The translations under genes and the position numbers were made by a program. Shown here in pieces: positions 41,896-50,500 of a stretch of DNA of 64,000 nucleotides; position 1 is the first letter of the stretch; each line of letters begins with the position of its first letter. Origin of the DNA: SpSt-539 sp964549445 (GTDB lineage Bacteria > Planctomycetota > Phycisphaerae > UBA1845 > UTPLA1); assembly GCA_964549445.1 (NCBI GenBank), contig CAZJVS010000018.1, forward strand, positions 29,263 to 93,262. Reading direction: 5' to 3'. Under the pieces are notes generated by a model that saw only the letters and a program-made list of their open reading frames with translations, did not search any database and had not been told where the DNA came from.

Positions 41896-42178
41896 CCCAA
41901 CCACATCCGAGCACCCGTACGAGCCGCGCGCGCCAGCAAGCGAGCCATTCCCCACATCCGAGTACGATCCGAGCACCGCGGCGCAAGCCCGGTGGTATCA
42001 CTTCCCCCCTTAGCAAGGGGGTGTATAAAGGGGGGTCGTCGGTACAGCCGACCGCTCACCTGCTGAATCCCGCCCCCGCCCGCCAATCGCGTCGCGAAAG
42101 ACGAATCCGTATAATCCGCCCCCTCAATTTCCGGGCGGCCGCGTCGTACGCCCCTCCAACAGAAACCGGAATCCCGCC
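41896..42178. other. Intergenic region with degenerate repeat material
   Basis: 283 bases between pilT and the lipoprotein gene. It contains ACATCCGAG repeated at about 41905 and 41951, a GAGCCGCGCGCGCCAGCAAG segment near 41922 of the type seen as dispersed intergenic repeats in planctomycetes (from memory), and the hairpin repeat at 41999-42036. No ORF is convincing. Confidence 0.45.
41999..42036. repeat. CCCCCCTTA..AAGGGGG hairpin repeat, copy 1
   Basis: CACTTCCCCCCTTAGCAAGG continues into GGGTGTATAAAGGGGGGTC. The inner CCCCCTT/AAGGGGG pair forms a hairpin with a 3-nt loop. A second copy with the same layout is at 43371-43407. The two copies flank the lipoprotein gene. Confidence 0.75.
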
Positions 42179-43357
42179 ATGCTGCGAAATGACAATCGTC
42201 CAAACCCCACCCACCCGGTTCACCGCCCGATCGCATCAGCCCCCCGCCTGATCGCCCTTGCCGTCCTCGCCCCCCTCACCCTCCTCGCCGCCGGCTGCGC
42301 AACGCAAGGCCCCGTCACCATTCGCAACGACCGCTTCAACTTCAATGAAGCCGGCGCCCGCTCGACCAACGAGCAGATCCTCCTGAACATCGTCCGCCTC
42401 CGCTACGGCGAGCCGATCTACTTCGTCGACGTCGGCTCCATGCTCAGCCAGTACAGCTTGGCCGCCGGCGGATCGGTCGGCGGCTCCCGCAACTCAATCA
42501 ACCAGCTCGGCCCCATTCCGGCCACGGCCTTCGGCGTCGATCCCCAGGTCACCGGCGTCTTCTCGATGGGCGCCGACGTCCGCTACACCGACTCACCCAC
42601 CATCACCTACAACCCCCTCTCCGGCGAGGAATTCGCCCAGCGCGTCATGGCCCGCATCCCCCTCGCCACCATCCTCGACCTCGCCATGTCCGGCTGGGAC
42701 ATCGAACGCCTGCTCGAATGCTGCGTCCAGCGCATGAACGGCCTCGCCAACAAGCCCATGCACGACGTCCACCAGGTCCAACCGCACTCGTTCGAGCGCT
42801 TCCAGCGCGCCGCCCAACTGCTCCAGATCGCCCAGGACGCCGAAGTGCTCCGCTTCAACATCGAGGTCGAGGCCAGCGATCAGGCCATCTACCTCTACCC
42901 GCCGCCCGTCCCGAAAGGCATGGAGAACACCCGCCGCGAGTTCCGCGAACTGCTCGACCTGCCGGCCGCCGGCGTCGAAAAGCTGAAGCTCACGCCCGAC
43001 GCCGTCCGGCGTGAACCCGACGAACTCGCCATTCAGACCCGCTCCGTCCTCGGCGCCATGTACGCCCTCGCCCAGGAAATCTCCGTCCCCGAATCCCACC
43101 TCGCCAAGTGCCGCCCCACGTCCGGCCCGGCCGACGACTCCGCGCCCCTCGACCCCGCCTGGCTCCGCGTCGAACACAGCCGCATCCCGCAGCCCGGCGC
43201 TTTCGTCCAGGTCGCCTACCGCGACTACTGGTTCTACGTCGCCGACGACGACTGGAAGTCCAAGCGCACCCTCTCGCTGCTGACCTACCTCTTCTCCCTG
43301 CAATCCTCCACCAAGGCCCAAACCGCGCCCGTCATCACCGTCCCGGCCGGAAAATAA
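42179..43357 (+). CDS. Uncharacterised lipoprotein
   Basis: 392 residues. A long n-region precedes a hydrophobic stretch (LIALAVLAPLTLLAAGC) ending in a lipobox, LAAGC at ~36-40, so a lipid-anchored protein is predicted. The mature part begins ATQGPVTIRNDRFNFNEAG and contains STNEQILLNIVRLRYGEPIYF and a C-terminal domain ending in YRDYWFYVADDDWKSKRTLSLLTYLFSLQS. I recognise the style as a conserved bacterial hypothetical but cannot name a family. There are no catalytic motifs. It is flanked on both sides by the same hairpin repeat. Confidence 0.75.
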   Translation: MLRNDNRPNPTHPVHRPIASAPRLIALAVLAPLTLLAAGCATQGPVTIRNDRFNFNEAGARSTNEQILLNIVRLRYGEPIYFVDVGSMLSQYSLAAGGSVGGSRNSINQLGPIPATAFGVDPQVTGVFSMGADVRYTDSPTITYNPLSGEEFAQRVMARIPLATILDLAMSGWDIERLLECCVQRMNGLANKPMHDVHQVQPHSFERFQRAAQLLQIAQDAEVLRFNIEVEASDQAIYLYPPPVPKGMENTRREFRELLDLPAAGVEKLKLTPDAVRREPDELAIQTRSVLGAMYALAQEISVPESHLAKCRPTSGPADDSAPLDPAWLRVEHSRIPQPGAFVQVAYRDYWFYVADDDWKSKRTLSLLTYLFSLQSSTKAQTAPVITVPAGK

Positions 43358-43370
43358 CAACGTTTGAATA

Positions 43371-43407
43371 ACTTCCCCCCTTACCAAGGGGGGACTTAGG
43401 GGGGTCT
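43371..43407. repeat. CCCCCCTTA..AAGGGGGG hairpin repeat, copy 2
   Basis: ACTTCCCCCCTTACCAAGGG continues into GGGACTTAGGGGGGTC, starting 14 bases after the lipoprotein stop. The stem CCCCCCTT/AAGGGGGG is perfect with a 3-nt loop. Its position suggests it may serve as a transcript 3' end, but there is no U-run. Confidence 0.75.
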
Positions 43408-43723
43408 GGTTGCTGATTGTTGACTGTCGTGTGCCCCCGCCCCACCTATTCGCCCTATGGGTCCTATGAGTCCTATCCGTCTCACCCGCCCCCTCCGAAA
43501 TCTCAAATCCTCGAATCCGAAATTCCACGCCTTCGCCCCGTGCAATAACACCGAGCGCGAGCCGCTCCGCTACGTGTAGTCGCCCGCCGCCGCGCCTCCA
43601 CACGCCCGATGATTTCCGGCCGGGCCGCCCCCGACGCAGAGCCGATATGGCATGCTCGCGTCAATACAGCCCTCCGCGGCATCAATTGCATTGGCGGCGC
43701 GAAGGGCTGCCGCATCATAACCC
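43408..43723. other. Intergenic region with 9-bp and 7-bp tandem repeats
   Basis: At 43445-43480 four 9-bp units share the core CCTAT (cctattcgc, cctatgggt, cctatgagt, cctatccgt). At 43498-43525 four 7-bp units follow (aaatctc, aaatcct, cgaatcc, gaaattc). The remaining bases to 43723 hold no recognisable gene. If the nuclease gene really starts at 43823, this region extends another 100 bases. Confidence 0.65.
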
Positions 43724-44965
43724 ATGCCGCGAGGCGTGGTCGGAGAACTTATCCAGATCGAGAGCGTTCCCTGGCTAGCACGAGCCATTGAACTCCCCCG
43801 CTCTTCCAATAGACTTCCAAGTGTGGATAAGTTGCGCCAAGAAGTTAAGGCATTACTCTCGAAGTGTGAGTCCCTACGTAAGCATCGCTTGAAGGAAACA
43901 CCGACCCGAACCATTGTCATCGACCCACTGCTTGCGGCGTTGGGGTGGGATGTTCGCGATCCAGAAGAGGTCCAACTGGAATACCCCACCGTCGACGGCA
44001 AATCAGTCGATTATGCCTTGAAGATCAACAACAAACCGATCCTGCTCGTTGAAGCGAAGCCGCTCGACGATCCACTGGACGATGTAAAAGGCATAACCCA
44101 GATTGTCGGCTACGCAGCAAACGACGGAATCGTTTGGTGCGTCTTGACGAACGGCCTCAAATGGAAGGTATTCCGCAGCGTCGAGCAAGCCGCGGCACCG
44201 GATAAGTTGATGTACGAGGTGACCTTGGACCCTCGCGAAGATCAATCGCTTCCGCTCGATGAGCTCCTCAGTCATTTATGGCGCTTATCTCGCGAGGAGA
44301 TGGCTAACGGAACGCTCGACGCGTTAGGCGAGCAGACGTTTACCGATGGAAAAGTGCGAAAGGCATTGACCGCAGTCCTGCAAGATCCCCCACGCCAGCT
44401 ACTGAACATCGTGCGACGCGTCGCGGGTGATCAGTCCCTCCGGCCACAGCAGATCAAGGCCAGTTTGTCGCGAATCTGGCGTACCGAATCGTCGCCTGTA
44501 CAAAGCGCGAAATCCTCCCGATTCAGGTATTTCGCGCCAAGAATGAAACGACAGTCACTGCACAAATTGCGAGGGCCAGCGAAAAAACGCCGCCATCCGC
44601 CAAGTTACCCGGAATCGCATCACATCTCCGGTAAGCCGCAAGAAGCCGTGGAGCTCTACCGCGCGATTGACCAATTCTGTCTCTCGCTGATGCCCGACCA
44701 CATTGAAAGACGCTTCTTGGCCAAGTACATAAGCTATACCTGCGGCACCGAGATTTTTTGTTCACTCCATATCTTTAGGTCTGGGATTCGCGTTTGGCTC
44801 AAGCTCAAATTTAGTCAGCTTGACGCCCCGCCGTCCTTCGCGCGCGACGTGTCCGGCGTCGGACACTGGGGCACCGGCGATTTGGAGTTGGCGATAGGAA
44901 GCAAGTCCCAACTGGAAGCCGCGTTCCCCTATGTCCGAGGGTCATTTGAGGCGTGCACGCGGTAG
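43724..44965 (+). CDS. Orphan HsdR_N-type restriction nuclease-like protein with DUF5655-like C-terminus
   Basis: 413 residues from ATG 43724; an in-frame GTG at 43823 (VDKLRQEVKALLSKC) may be the true start, since domain homology begins there. The N-terminal half matches the type I restriction enzyme R-subunit N-terminal domain (PTRTIVIDPLLAALGWDVRD, VDYALKINNKPILLVEAKP, WCVLTNGLKWKVFRS) with the PD-(D/E)xK residues Asp and Glu-x-Lys visible. There is no helicase part and no HsdM or HsdS nearby. The C-terminal ~130 residues (PQEAVELYRAIDQFCLSLMP, YISYTCGTEIFCSLH) resemble DUF5655. Base composition is noticeably lower in G+C than its neighbours, suggesting acquisition. Defence or nucleic-acid processing is inferred. 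Confidence 0.8.
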   Translation: MPRGVVGELIQIESVPWLARAIELPRSSNRLPSVDKLRQEVKALLSKCESLRKHRLKETPTRTIVIDPLLAALGWDVRDPEEVQLEYPTVDGKSVDYALKINNKPILLVEAKPLDDPLDDVKGITQIVGYAANDGIVWCVLTNGLKWKVFRSVEQAAAPDKLMYEVTLDPREDQSLPLDELLSHLWRLSREEMANGTLDALGEQTFTDGKVRKALTAVLQDPPRQLLNIVRRVAGDQSLRPQQIKASLSRIWRTESSPVQSAKSSRFRYFAPRMKRQSLHKLRGPAKKRRHPPSYPESHHISGKPQEAVELYRAIDQFCLSLMPDHIERRFLAKYISYTCGTEIFCSLHIFRSGIRVWLKLKFSQLDAPPSFARDVSGVGHWGTGDLELAIGSKSQLEAAFPYVRGSFEACTR

Positions 44966-44982
44966 GCCCCCTGTTGCGATGG

Positions 44983-45192
44983 TTAGATCACGCAGATTGA
45001 TTCAGATGGGACACCGAGCAGTGCTTTGCGGATTTCAGCGCGTCGCAACGACCACGCTACGATTCCAACTGAATCTGTAATCGCTTCGTGCGCTACCGTC
45101 GCCTCCTCCCGCGCGTCGTGATGTGGCACACCGGCCATTCTTTCCAGTAGCGAAATCGCAGAGTCACAGCGCCGTAGCGCATCTCCGCACAA
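44983..45192 (-). CDS. Possible small ORF or gene remnant
   Basis: 69 codons with unbiased amino-acid content (CDSAISLLERMAGVPHHDA, TVAHEAITDSVGIVAWSL), unlike the Arg/Pro-rich antisense shadows elsewhere. There is no clear ribosome binding site or family match. It could be the remnant of a lost gene beside the acquired nuclease. Weak support. Confidence 0.2.
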   Translation of the reverse strand: MCGDALRRCDSAISLLERMAGVPHHDAREEATVAHEAITDSVGIVAWSLRRAEIRKALLGVPSESICVI

Positions 45193-45230
45193 AAACGCCG
45201 AACCAGGCCGCGGTCAAAAGTCGACCGGTT

Positions 45231-45315
45231 CCTGAGCCCTATCCTGAGCCTGTCGAAGGAGTCGAAGGGCGGTTCAACGGCGCCTCAAGACCCAAGACTC
45301 AGGTCTCAGGACTCC
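45231..45315. repeat. CCTGAGCC/GTCGAAGG repeat plus 7-bp tandem array
   Basis: 45231-45269 contains CCTGAGCCCTAT, CCTGAGCCTGTCGAAGGA and GTCGAAGGG, a dispersed-repeat type I recall as common in environmental bacterial genomes. It is followed at 45285-45315 by heptamers TCAAGAC, CCAAGAC, TCAGGTC, TCAGGAC. The second heptamer family recurs at 46184-46218. Confidence 0.65.
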
Positions 45316-45532
45316 ACCCTACGGCCCCGGAGATTCCGCCCTGCCCTTGACGCGACGAACGGCGAAGCCGCTCCCGAACGCAAAGCGTCCCCGGCGCGTC
45401 ACGTGGCCGCGCGAACGAGCTCCGTCTATGCCGCAGCGGCAATCTGCGATGCCCAGCCCTTCACACAGCCATTTGCTGCCAAGTAACGCCAACCACCGCC
45501 CTCAAATCAATCCCCGCCGCCCGCCGACCCGC

Positions 45533-45690
45533 CCCCCAATCCCCCGCCAAATCGAAATTCTCACCATTCCAACTTCTTGGCCTCCCCCCATATCGAGGCC
45601 CGCTGCGGCACTGGCCGCCTCTTTCCTGAAATCCGCAATCCGAAATCCGCAATCCACAATCGAAACGCGTCTCTGCGTTTCAGCTTTTTG
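45533..45690. repeat. Composite repeat unit with heptamer array, copy 1
   Basis: It starts with CCCCCAATCCCCC and ATCGAAATTCTCACC, then GGCCGCCTC, then five heptamers at 45628-45662 (gaaatcc, gcaatcc, gaaatcc, gcaatcc, acaatcg), and ends with AAACGC...CTGCGTTTCA. The same order is found at 46216-46348. Confidence 0.7.
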
Positions 45691-45907
45691 GCGTTTCAGG
45701 CTCGCCCCGGCCACCCCATTTCGACCTTTCGACTTTTTGGCCTTTCGACTTGTCCGCCCTTGACTTCCCCAAATCGCAACCTAACATCAACCGAACAACA
45801 CGATCGGCCGCGCACTCCGCCGCCCCGTACAAGCGGCCAGCCAGCGGCCCCGGAGATTCCCCAGTCGCCCCCCGCGACCCTATGACACAACTGAATAGCG
45901 GCCCCCG

Positions 45908-45957
45908 GCCGCCTCCCGCCAGAAATCCGCAATCCGAAATCCACAATCCGCAATTCA
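45908..45957. repeat. Composite repeat unit, partial copy 3
   Basis: GGCCGCCTCCCGCCA followed by heptamers gaaatcc, gcaatcc, gaaatcc, acaatcc, gcaattc at 45922-45956. It lacks the flanks of the two longer copies. Confidence 0.65.
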
Positions 45958-46183
45958 AGACAGGTGGTGTCCGGCTCTCTATCGTCTGCTATCGGCTGCT
46001 ATCGTCAAAAAAAGAGCGCCGATGATCCAGGAGCTGAGATCGGTCGACAGAGAACTGATAACTGAACGCTGTCCACGGACCCCCACGACTCTCGTCCCAT
46101 CAAATCCCCTCCAATCCCGTCAAAAAAGGAGATGGGAGGAGGTCCGAATGAGGCCCAAAAACTCGAGTCCCCAAACCCACGTC

Positions 46184-46218
46184 TCAAGACCCAAGACCCA
46201 AGACCCAAGACTCACGCC
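46184..46218. repeat. Heptamer array (CCAAGAC)n
   Basis: Five consecutive 7-bp units: TCAAGAC, three CCAAGAC, then TCACGCC. The related array at 45285 shows the same unit with substitutions. Confidence 0.75.
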
Positions 46219-46348
46219 TCCCAATCCCCCCCAATCCGAAATTCTCACCGTTCTAACTTTCGGCCCCATGCGGCCGCCGGCCGCCTCCTGCCTGAAATCC
46301 GCAATCCGAAATCCGCAATCCACAATCGAAACGCCTCTCAGCGTTTCT
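46216..46348. repeat. Composite repeat unit with heptamer array, copy 2
   Basis: CTCCCAATCCCCC, CCGAAATTCTCACC, GGCCGCCTCCTGCCT, heptamers at 46294-46328 identical to copy 1, and the AAACGC...CTGCGTTTCA end. It finishes five bases before the stop of the aldolase gene. Confidence 0.7.
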
Positions 46349-46353
46349 GCGTT

Positions 46354-47391
46354 TCAACCGACCGCCCCCCGCACCGCCTCCAGCGCCCGCTCGATCCCGT
46401 CGCGCGGCACATCCAGGTGCGTCACCGCCCGCACCCCCGCCGGCGTCAGCCGCCCGCTCATCCGCACCCCGCGCGACTCGATCCGCCGGAAAAACTCCGC
46501 TCGCGAGATCCCGGTCCCGCCGATATCGAACATCACGATATTCGTCTCCACCTCGCGCGGATCGATCGCGATCCCCCGGATCTCCGCCAGCCCCGCCGCC
46601 AGCCGCTTCGCATTCGCGTGGTCTTCCGCCAGCCGCTCGACGTGGTGCTCCAGCGCATAAACCCCCGCCGCCGCGATGATCCCCGCCTGCCGCATCGCCC
46701 CGCCAAACAGATGCTTGTACCGCCGCGCCTCTTCAATAAAGTCGCGCGGCCCCGCCAGCACCGCCCCGACCGGGCACCCCAGCCCCTTCGTCAAATCCAG
46801 CCACACCGAATCAAACAACCCGCACCGCCGCGTCGCCGGAATGCCGCTCGCCACCACCGCGTTCATCAGCCGCGCCCCGTCCAGGTGCAGCTTCAGCCCA
46901 TGCCTCCGCGCCGCCCCCGCCACCGCCTCCAGCATCGGCATCGGCCACACCGTCCCGCCGCCCATGTTGTGCGTATCCTCCACGCACACCAGCCGCGACC
47001 GCGGAAAGTGCGGATCGTTCGGCCGCACCGCCGCATCCACTTGCTCGGCCGTAAAGATGCCCCGCGCCGTCGCCAACGGCCGGATCGACACCCGCCCATG
47101 CACCGCCGGCCCGCCCCCCTCGAAGTGCACCGGGTGCGAGTTCTGCTCGATGATCATTTCGTCGCCCGGCCGGCAGTGCACCGCATGCGCGATCAGGTTG
47201 CACATCGTCCCCGTCGGCAGAAACAGCCCCGCCTCGTGCCCCACCAGCTCGGCCGTCATCTCCTGCAGCCGGTTGACCGTCGGGTCCTCGCGCTTCTGCT
47301 CGTCGCCCACCTCGGCCCTTGCGATCGCCTCGCGCATCGCCGCCGTCGGCTTCGTCAACGTATCGCTGTACAGATCGACTTCAATTTGCAT
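46354..47391 (-). CDS. ltaE: Low-specificity L-threonine aldolase (PLP enzyme)
   Basis: 345 residues from ATG 47391, which has GGGAG upstream and aligns with the usual N-terminus (IEVDLYSDTLTKPTAAMREA); the frame is open further upstream, but that part looks non-coding. It is a fold type I PLP enzyme: GLFLPTGTMCNLIAH forms the phosphate-binding region, LHLDGARLMNA gives the PLP-ring Asp near 171, and WLDLTKGLGCPVGAV carries the Schiff-base Lys near 202. It should split L-threonine or allo-threonine into glycine and acetaldehyde. Length is typical. Its stop lies directly beside composite repeat copy 2. No metabolic neighbours. Confidence 0.9.
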   Translation of the reverse strand: MQIEVDLYSDTLTKPTAAMREAIARAEVGDEQKREDPTVNRLQEMTAELVGHEAGLFLPTGTMCNLIAHAVHCRPGDEMIIEQNSHPVHFEGGGPAVHGRVSIRPLATARGIFTAEQVDAAVRPNDPHFPRSRLVCVEDTHNMGGGTVWPMPMLEAVAGAARRHGLKLHLDGARLMNAVVASGIPATRRCGLFDSVWLDLTKGLGCPVGAVLAGPRDFIEEARRYKHLFGGAMRQAGIIAAAGVYALEHHVERLAEDHANAKRLAAGLAEIRGIAIDPREVETNIVMFDIGGTGISRAEFFRRIESRGVRMSGRLTPAGVRAVTHLDVPRDGIERALEAVRGAVG

Positions 47392-47455
47392 GTTCCGCTC
47401 TCCCGTTCGCCGCCGACAGTCTATCGAAGTTCGCCCCCCGGCGCGAACGCGCAAC

Positions 47456-47491
47456 AAAAAGCCCCCGGCAGGCGCTCGGCCGGCCGGGGGC
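47456..47491 (-). terminator. Intrinsic terminator of the protease gene
   Basis: GCCCCCGGC (47461-47469) pairs perfectly with GCCGGGGGC (47483-47491) and is followed, on the minus strand, by five T residues. It lies 27 bases after the protease stop and protects the aldolase gene from read-through. Confidence 0.88.
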
Positions 47492-47517
47492 GTGATGAGT
47501 CAGAATCGGCGGAACAC

Positions 47518-50500
47518 TCAGGGCAGCGAAACCCACGCCTGAACGTCCTTGCCGTCCGCCTTGCCGTCGATGTTCACATCGGTTCGGCTGACGTGCAGCT
47601 CGTTCGTGTCGATGCCCAGCAGGACGTCGATGAACAGGCTGAAGTCGGTCCCGTCGCGAACATTGTCGGCGTTGATATCACCCAGCAACGGCGCTCGACG
47701 ACCCTTGATCTGGATGTCGTCGATGTTCCAGCCGGGGTACGTCACCGATCCATCGGTCGTGCCCATGCCCCAGCGGAGCTTGGCAGCCGCCTGGCCGTCC
47801 GCCGTCGCGCTGATGTCGTAGGTCTGCAGCGACCACGACGTCTCGCTGAACGAACCGGCGGCGTGGTTGTAGACGTTGGTCCACGCCCCGCCGTTGTCTC
47901 CGCTCACGTCGACCGTGGCATGATCAAACGAAGCGCTTTCGATACCCAGCCAGCGCCGGAACTCAACCGATGTGTTGACCACGCCGGTGAGGTTCAACGC
48001 CGTCGTCGTCAGGTATTGAACCGGCGTCAGGCTGTTGGGGTAGTCGCCGGCCAGGTTGTAACCGTACACGTTCGTGCCGGTGAACCCGTTGGCAGGGTCG
48101 AAACCGTGAGACCCGCCCCCGGTCGGATGACCGAAGGCCCACTGCCCCATGACCGCCCAACCCGGATCAGAATCGAGCGGGAAGTTGTAGATGACCTCGA
48201 TCGGCGTGCCGGGAACGACGGTCACGTTCGCCGTGGCCGTGCCCGACTCCTGTCCGTCGTTGCCCTTGAACGTGAACGACGTCGGCCCGATGTAATACGA
48301 CGCCGGCTTGAAGTTCACAATCTTGGCATTGTTCAGCAACGTGTACGGCACCGTGGTGATCGGGCCGCCGTTCGGATCCGAAAGCGTCGCGTTCGCTGGC
48401 AGCGACAGGATGATCGCGTTCAGCGAGGCCGGCACCGACGACGTTATCGCCAGGTTGATCGGCGTCGTGATCGAGTCCGGAACCGAAACGGCCATGTTGG
48501 ACGCCTCGGGCGGGCAAATCGCTCCGGAAGAGGCGATCCGCAATGACCAGCTATTGAGCGAGCCGGTGTCGGTCGTGGCCAGATCGGACACGGTCAGCGT
48601 CCAGGTCCCCGTCACGATCTTGCCGTTGAACGCCGCCAGCGGATTCGCCGGCGTGTAGCTCGGCGGCGATGTCGGCGTGGGGTCGCTCGACGAAGCACCG
48701 CACGTCGTCTGGATCGACCCGCCCGCCCCGGAATCCTCGAGCCGGATGTTGTAGTCGTTCGACGAGCAGTTGCCGCCGCCTCCCGACTGCGGTCGATTGA
48801 TGACCGTCACGGTGGTCGTGTCGTGCGAGAGCACGAATCGCAGATCGCCAACGTAGGTATGAGTCGCATTCAGATCGATTTGAATGTCGCCCACGCAGTA
48901 CGCGTCCGCCACATTGATCACGCTGCTCACCGTTGCGTTATCCGCAATGGGCTTCGGAACATCGAGCGAAGCATAGGTAAACCGCCCGACGTCCAGCGTC
49001 ACCGGCCGCGTCGTGTCGCCCTGCGGCGGCGTGCTCTGGTTCGTGAACGAAACCGTGCCGTTGTACAGCCCCGCCGACAGCGAGTTCGCCGCCGCCGAGT
49101 AGCCGATCGTCACGTTCGCCGTTGAGCCGTTCGTTGGCAGGTTGACCACAACGGGCGATGTTCCGCCATCGATTGAAATCCACGGCTGATTCGCCGAAAT
49201 CTGAACTTGGCACGCCGTCGGCCGCGTGCTGGTCAGCGTGTACACCTGCGTGCCGGGGAACGGTCCCCCGACCGGCCCGCCCGCCAGCAGCCCATTGGCT
49301 GGTGTCACGGTGAAATTCGCCTGACCAATCTCGATCGTGTGGTTCCGCGTCGTCGACCGGCTGTTCGACAAATCATCAAACACGATCGATTCGACATACA
49401 CGCCGGCCGCCAGCGAGTTGATCGCCGCGCCGTACGTAACGGTGATGTTCGTCGTGCCGCCGGTCGGGGGCAGCGTGCCGGAGATCGGCGTATTGCCGCC
49501 GTTGATCAGCACACCGAAGTCAATCGACAGCGAAACCTGGTAGTTGATCGGATTCGGCGTCGGGTTCGTCAGGGTATAGACGACCGTGTCGTTTGTGAAC
49601 GGCCCGCCCACCGGTCCGATGCTGAGCGTGTTCGAGGACGGCGACACCGTCAGGCCACCGCCGGAAATCGTGTCCAGGAACGTGACGCCGGTCGCCAGCG
49701 GATCAAGCCAGTCGCTCAGCCGCGTCGCCGGCGTTCCACCGCCGGTCCATGAAGTCGAAATGCGCCCGTAACAATCGGACAGGTTGTCGCCGGTCGAACC
49801 GCACGCCGACGGTCCGCCGTGAAGCTGCCCGATCACGCGTTTGTTGTTGTCGAATAGCGGCGATCCCGACGAGCCCCCTTCCGTTACTTGCGGAATCGTG
49901 GGTGAAAACGCCGGCGCCGGATCCCAGTAGACGCGAATGTGGGTGTCAGCGCCCGGCCCCGGGAATGCCGAACACGGCCAACTCGAACCGTGGCTTGGGT
50001 GCGTCACGCTGTTCCAGAACGTCAAGCGTTTCTCGTCGACACTGGGGTGGTGAATACACGCACCGTCCGGCGGGTTCAAACCGTTGCGGTCCCAGCCCAG
50101 CCACGAAACGTTCCAGGCTGGATTCGGCGACGAGCTCAGCTCCACGAGCGTGAAATCGGACGTCGAGTTCCCGGCCCGGAAAGTCGAACCACTGTTGAAT
50201 TGAGTCAGCAGGCCGTCGCCCGGTCCGCCGCTGGCGCCGCTGCCCGGCGGCCGGCACGTCGAGTTCTCAAAGTTCCAGTACGCCACGACCGACGCGGCCG
50301 TACCCGACGTGACGCCGCAGTGAGCCGCAGTCATGAGGTAGGGTTTCAAATCCTGAGCCGTGTTGTTGACCATGAACGAGGTGCAGTTCAGCGAACCGCT
50401 GATCTGCAGAACCGAAACGCCGTGGACCTGCAGTCGCCACGGATCCGCCGGCGAACAGGCAACGTCCATATTGCACGAACCCGAACGCGGCGTCGGACTG

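Larger units (their letters stand above)
45193..46353. other. Gene-free repeat-rich region
   Basis: About 1.16 kb without a credible gene, made of several families of short repeats listed separately. CGGCCCCGGAGATTCC occurs twice (45322-45337 and 45845-45860), and TTTCGACCT/TTTCGACT units occur near 45717-45750. The ORFs visible here are translations of the repeats in several frames. Confidence 0.7.

Noticed and set aside
45628..46328. Possible CRISPR array
   Set aside because: Repeat units are 7 bp with no unique spacers, arrays are shorter than 40 bases, and no cas gene is present.
46132..48546. 804-codon plus-strand ORF
   Set aside because: It runs antisense through the threonine aldolase and the C-terminal part of the protease, both firmly identified on the minus strand, and its product is Arg/His/Pro-rich, typical of antisense frames in high-GC DNA.
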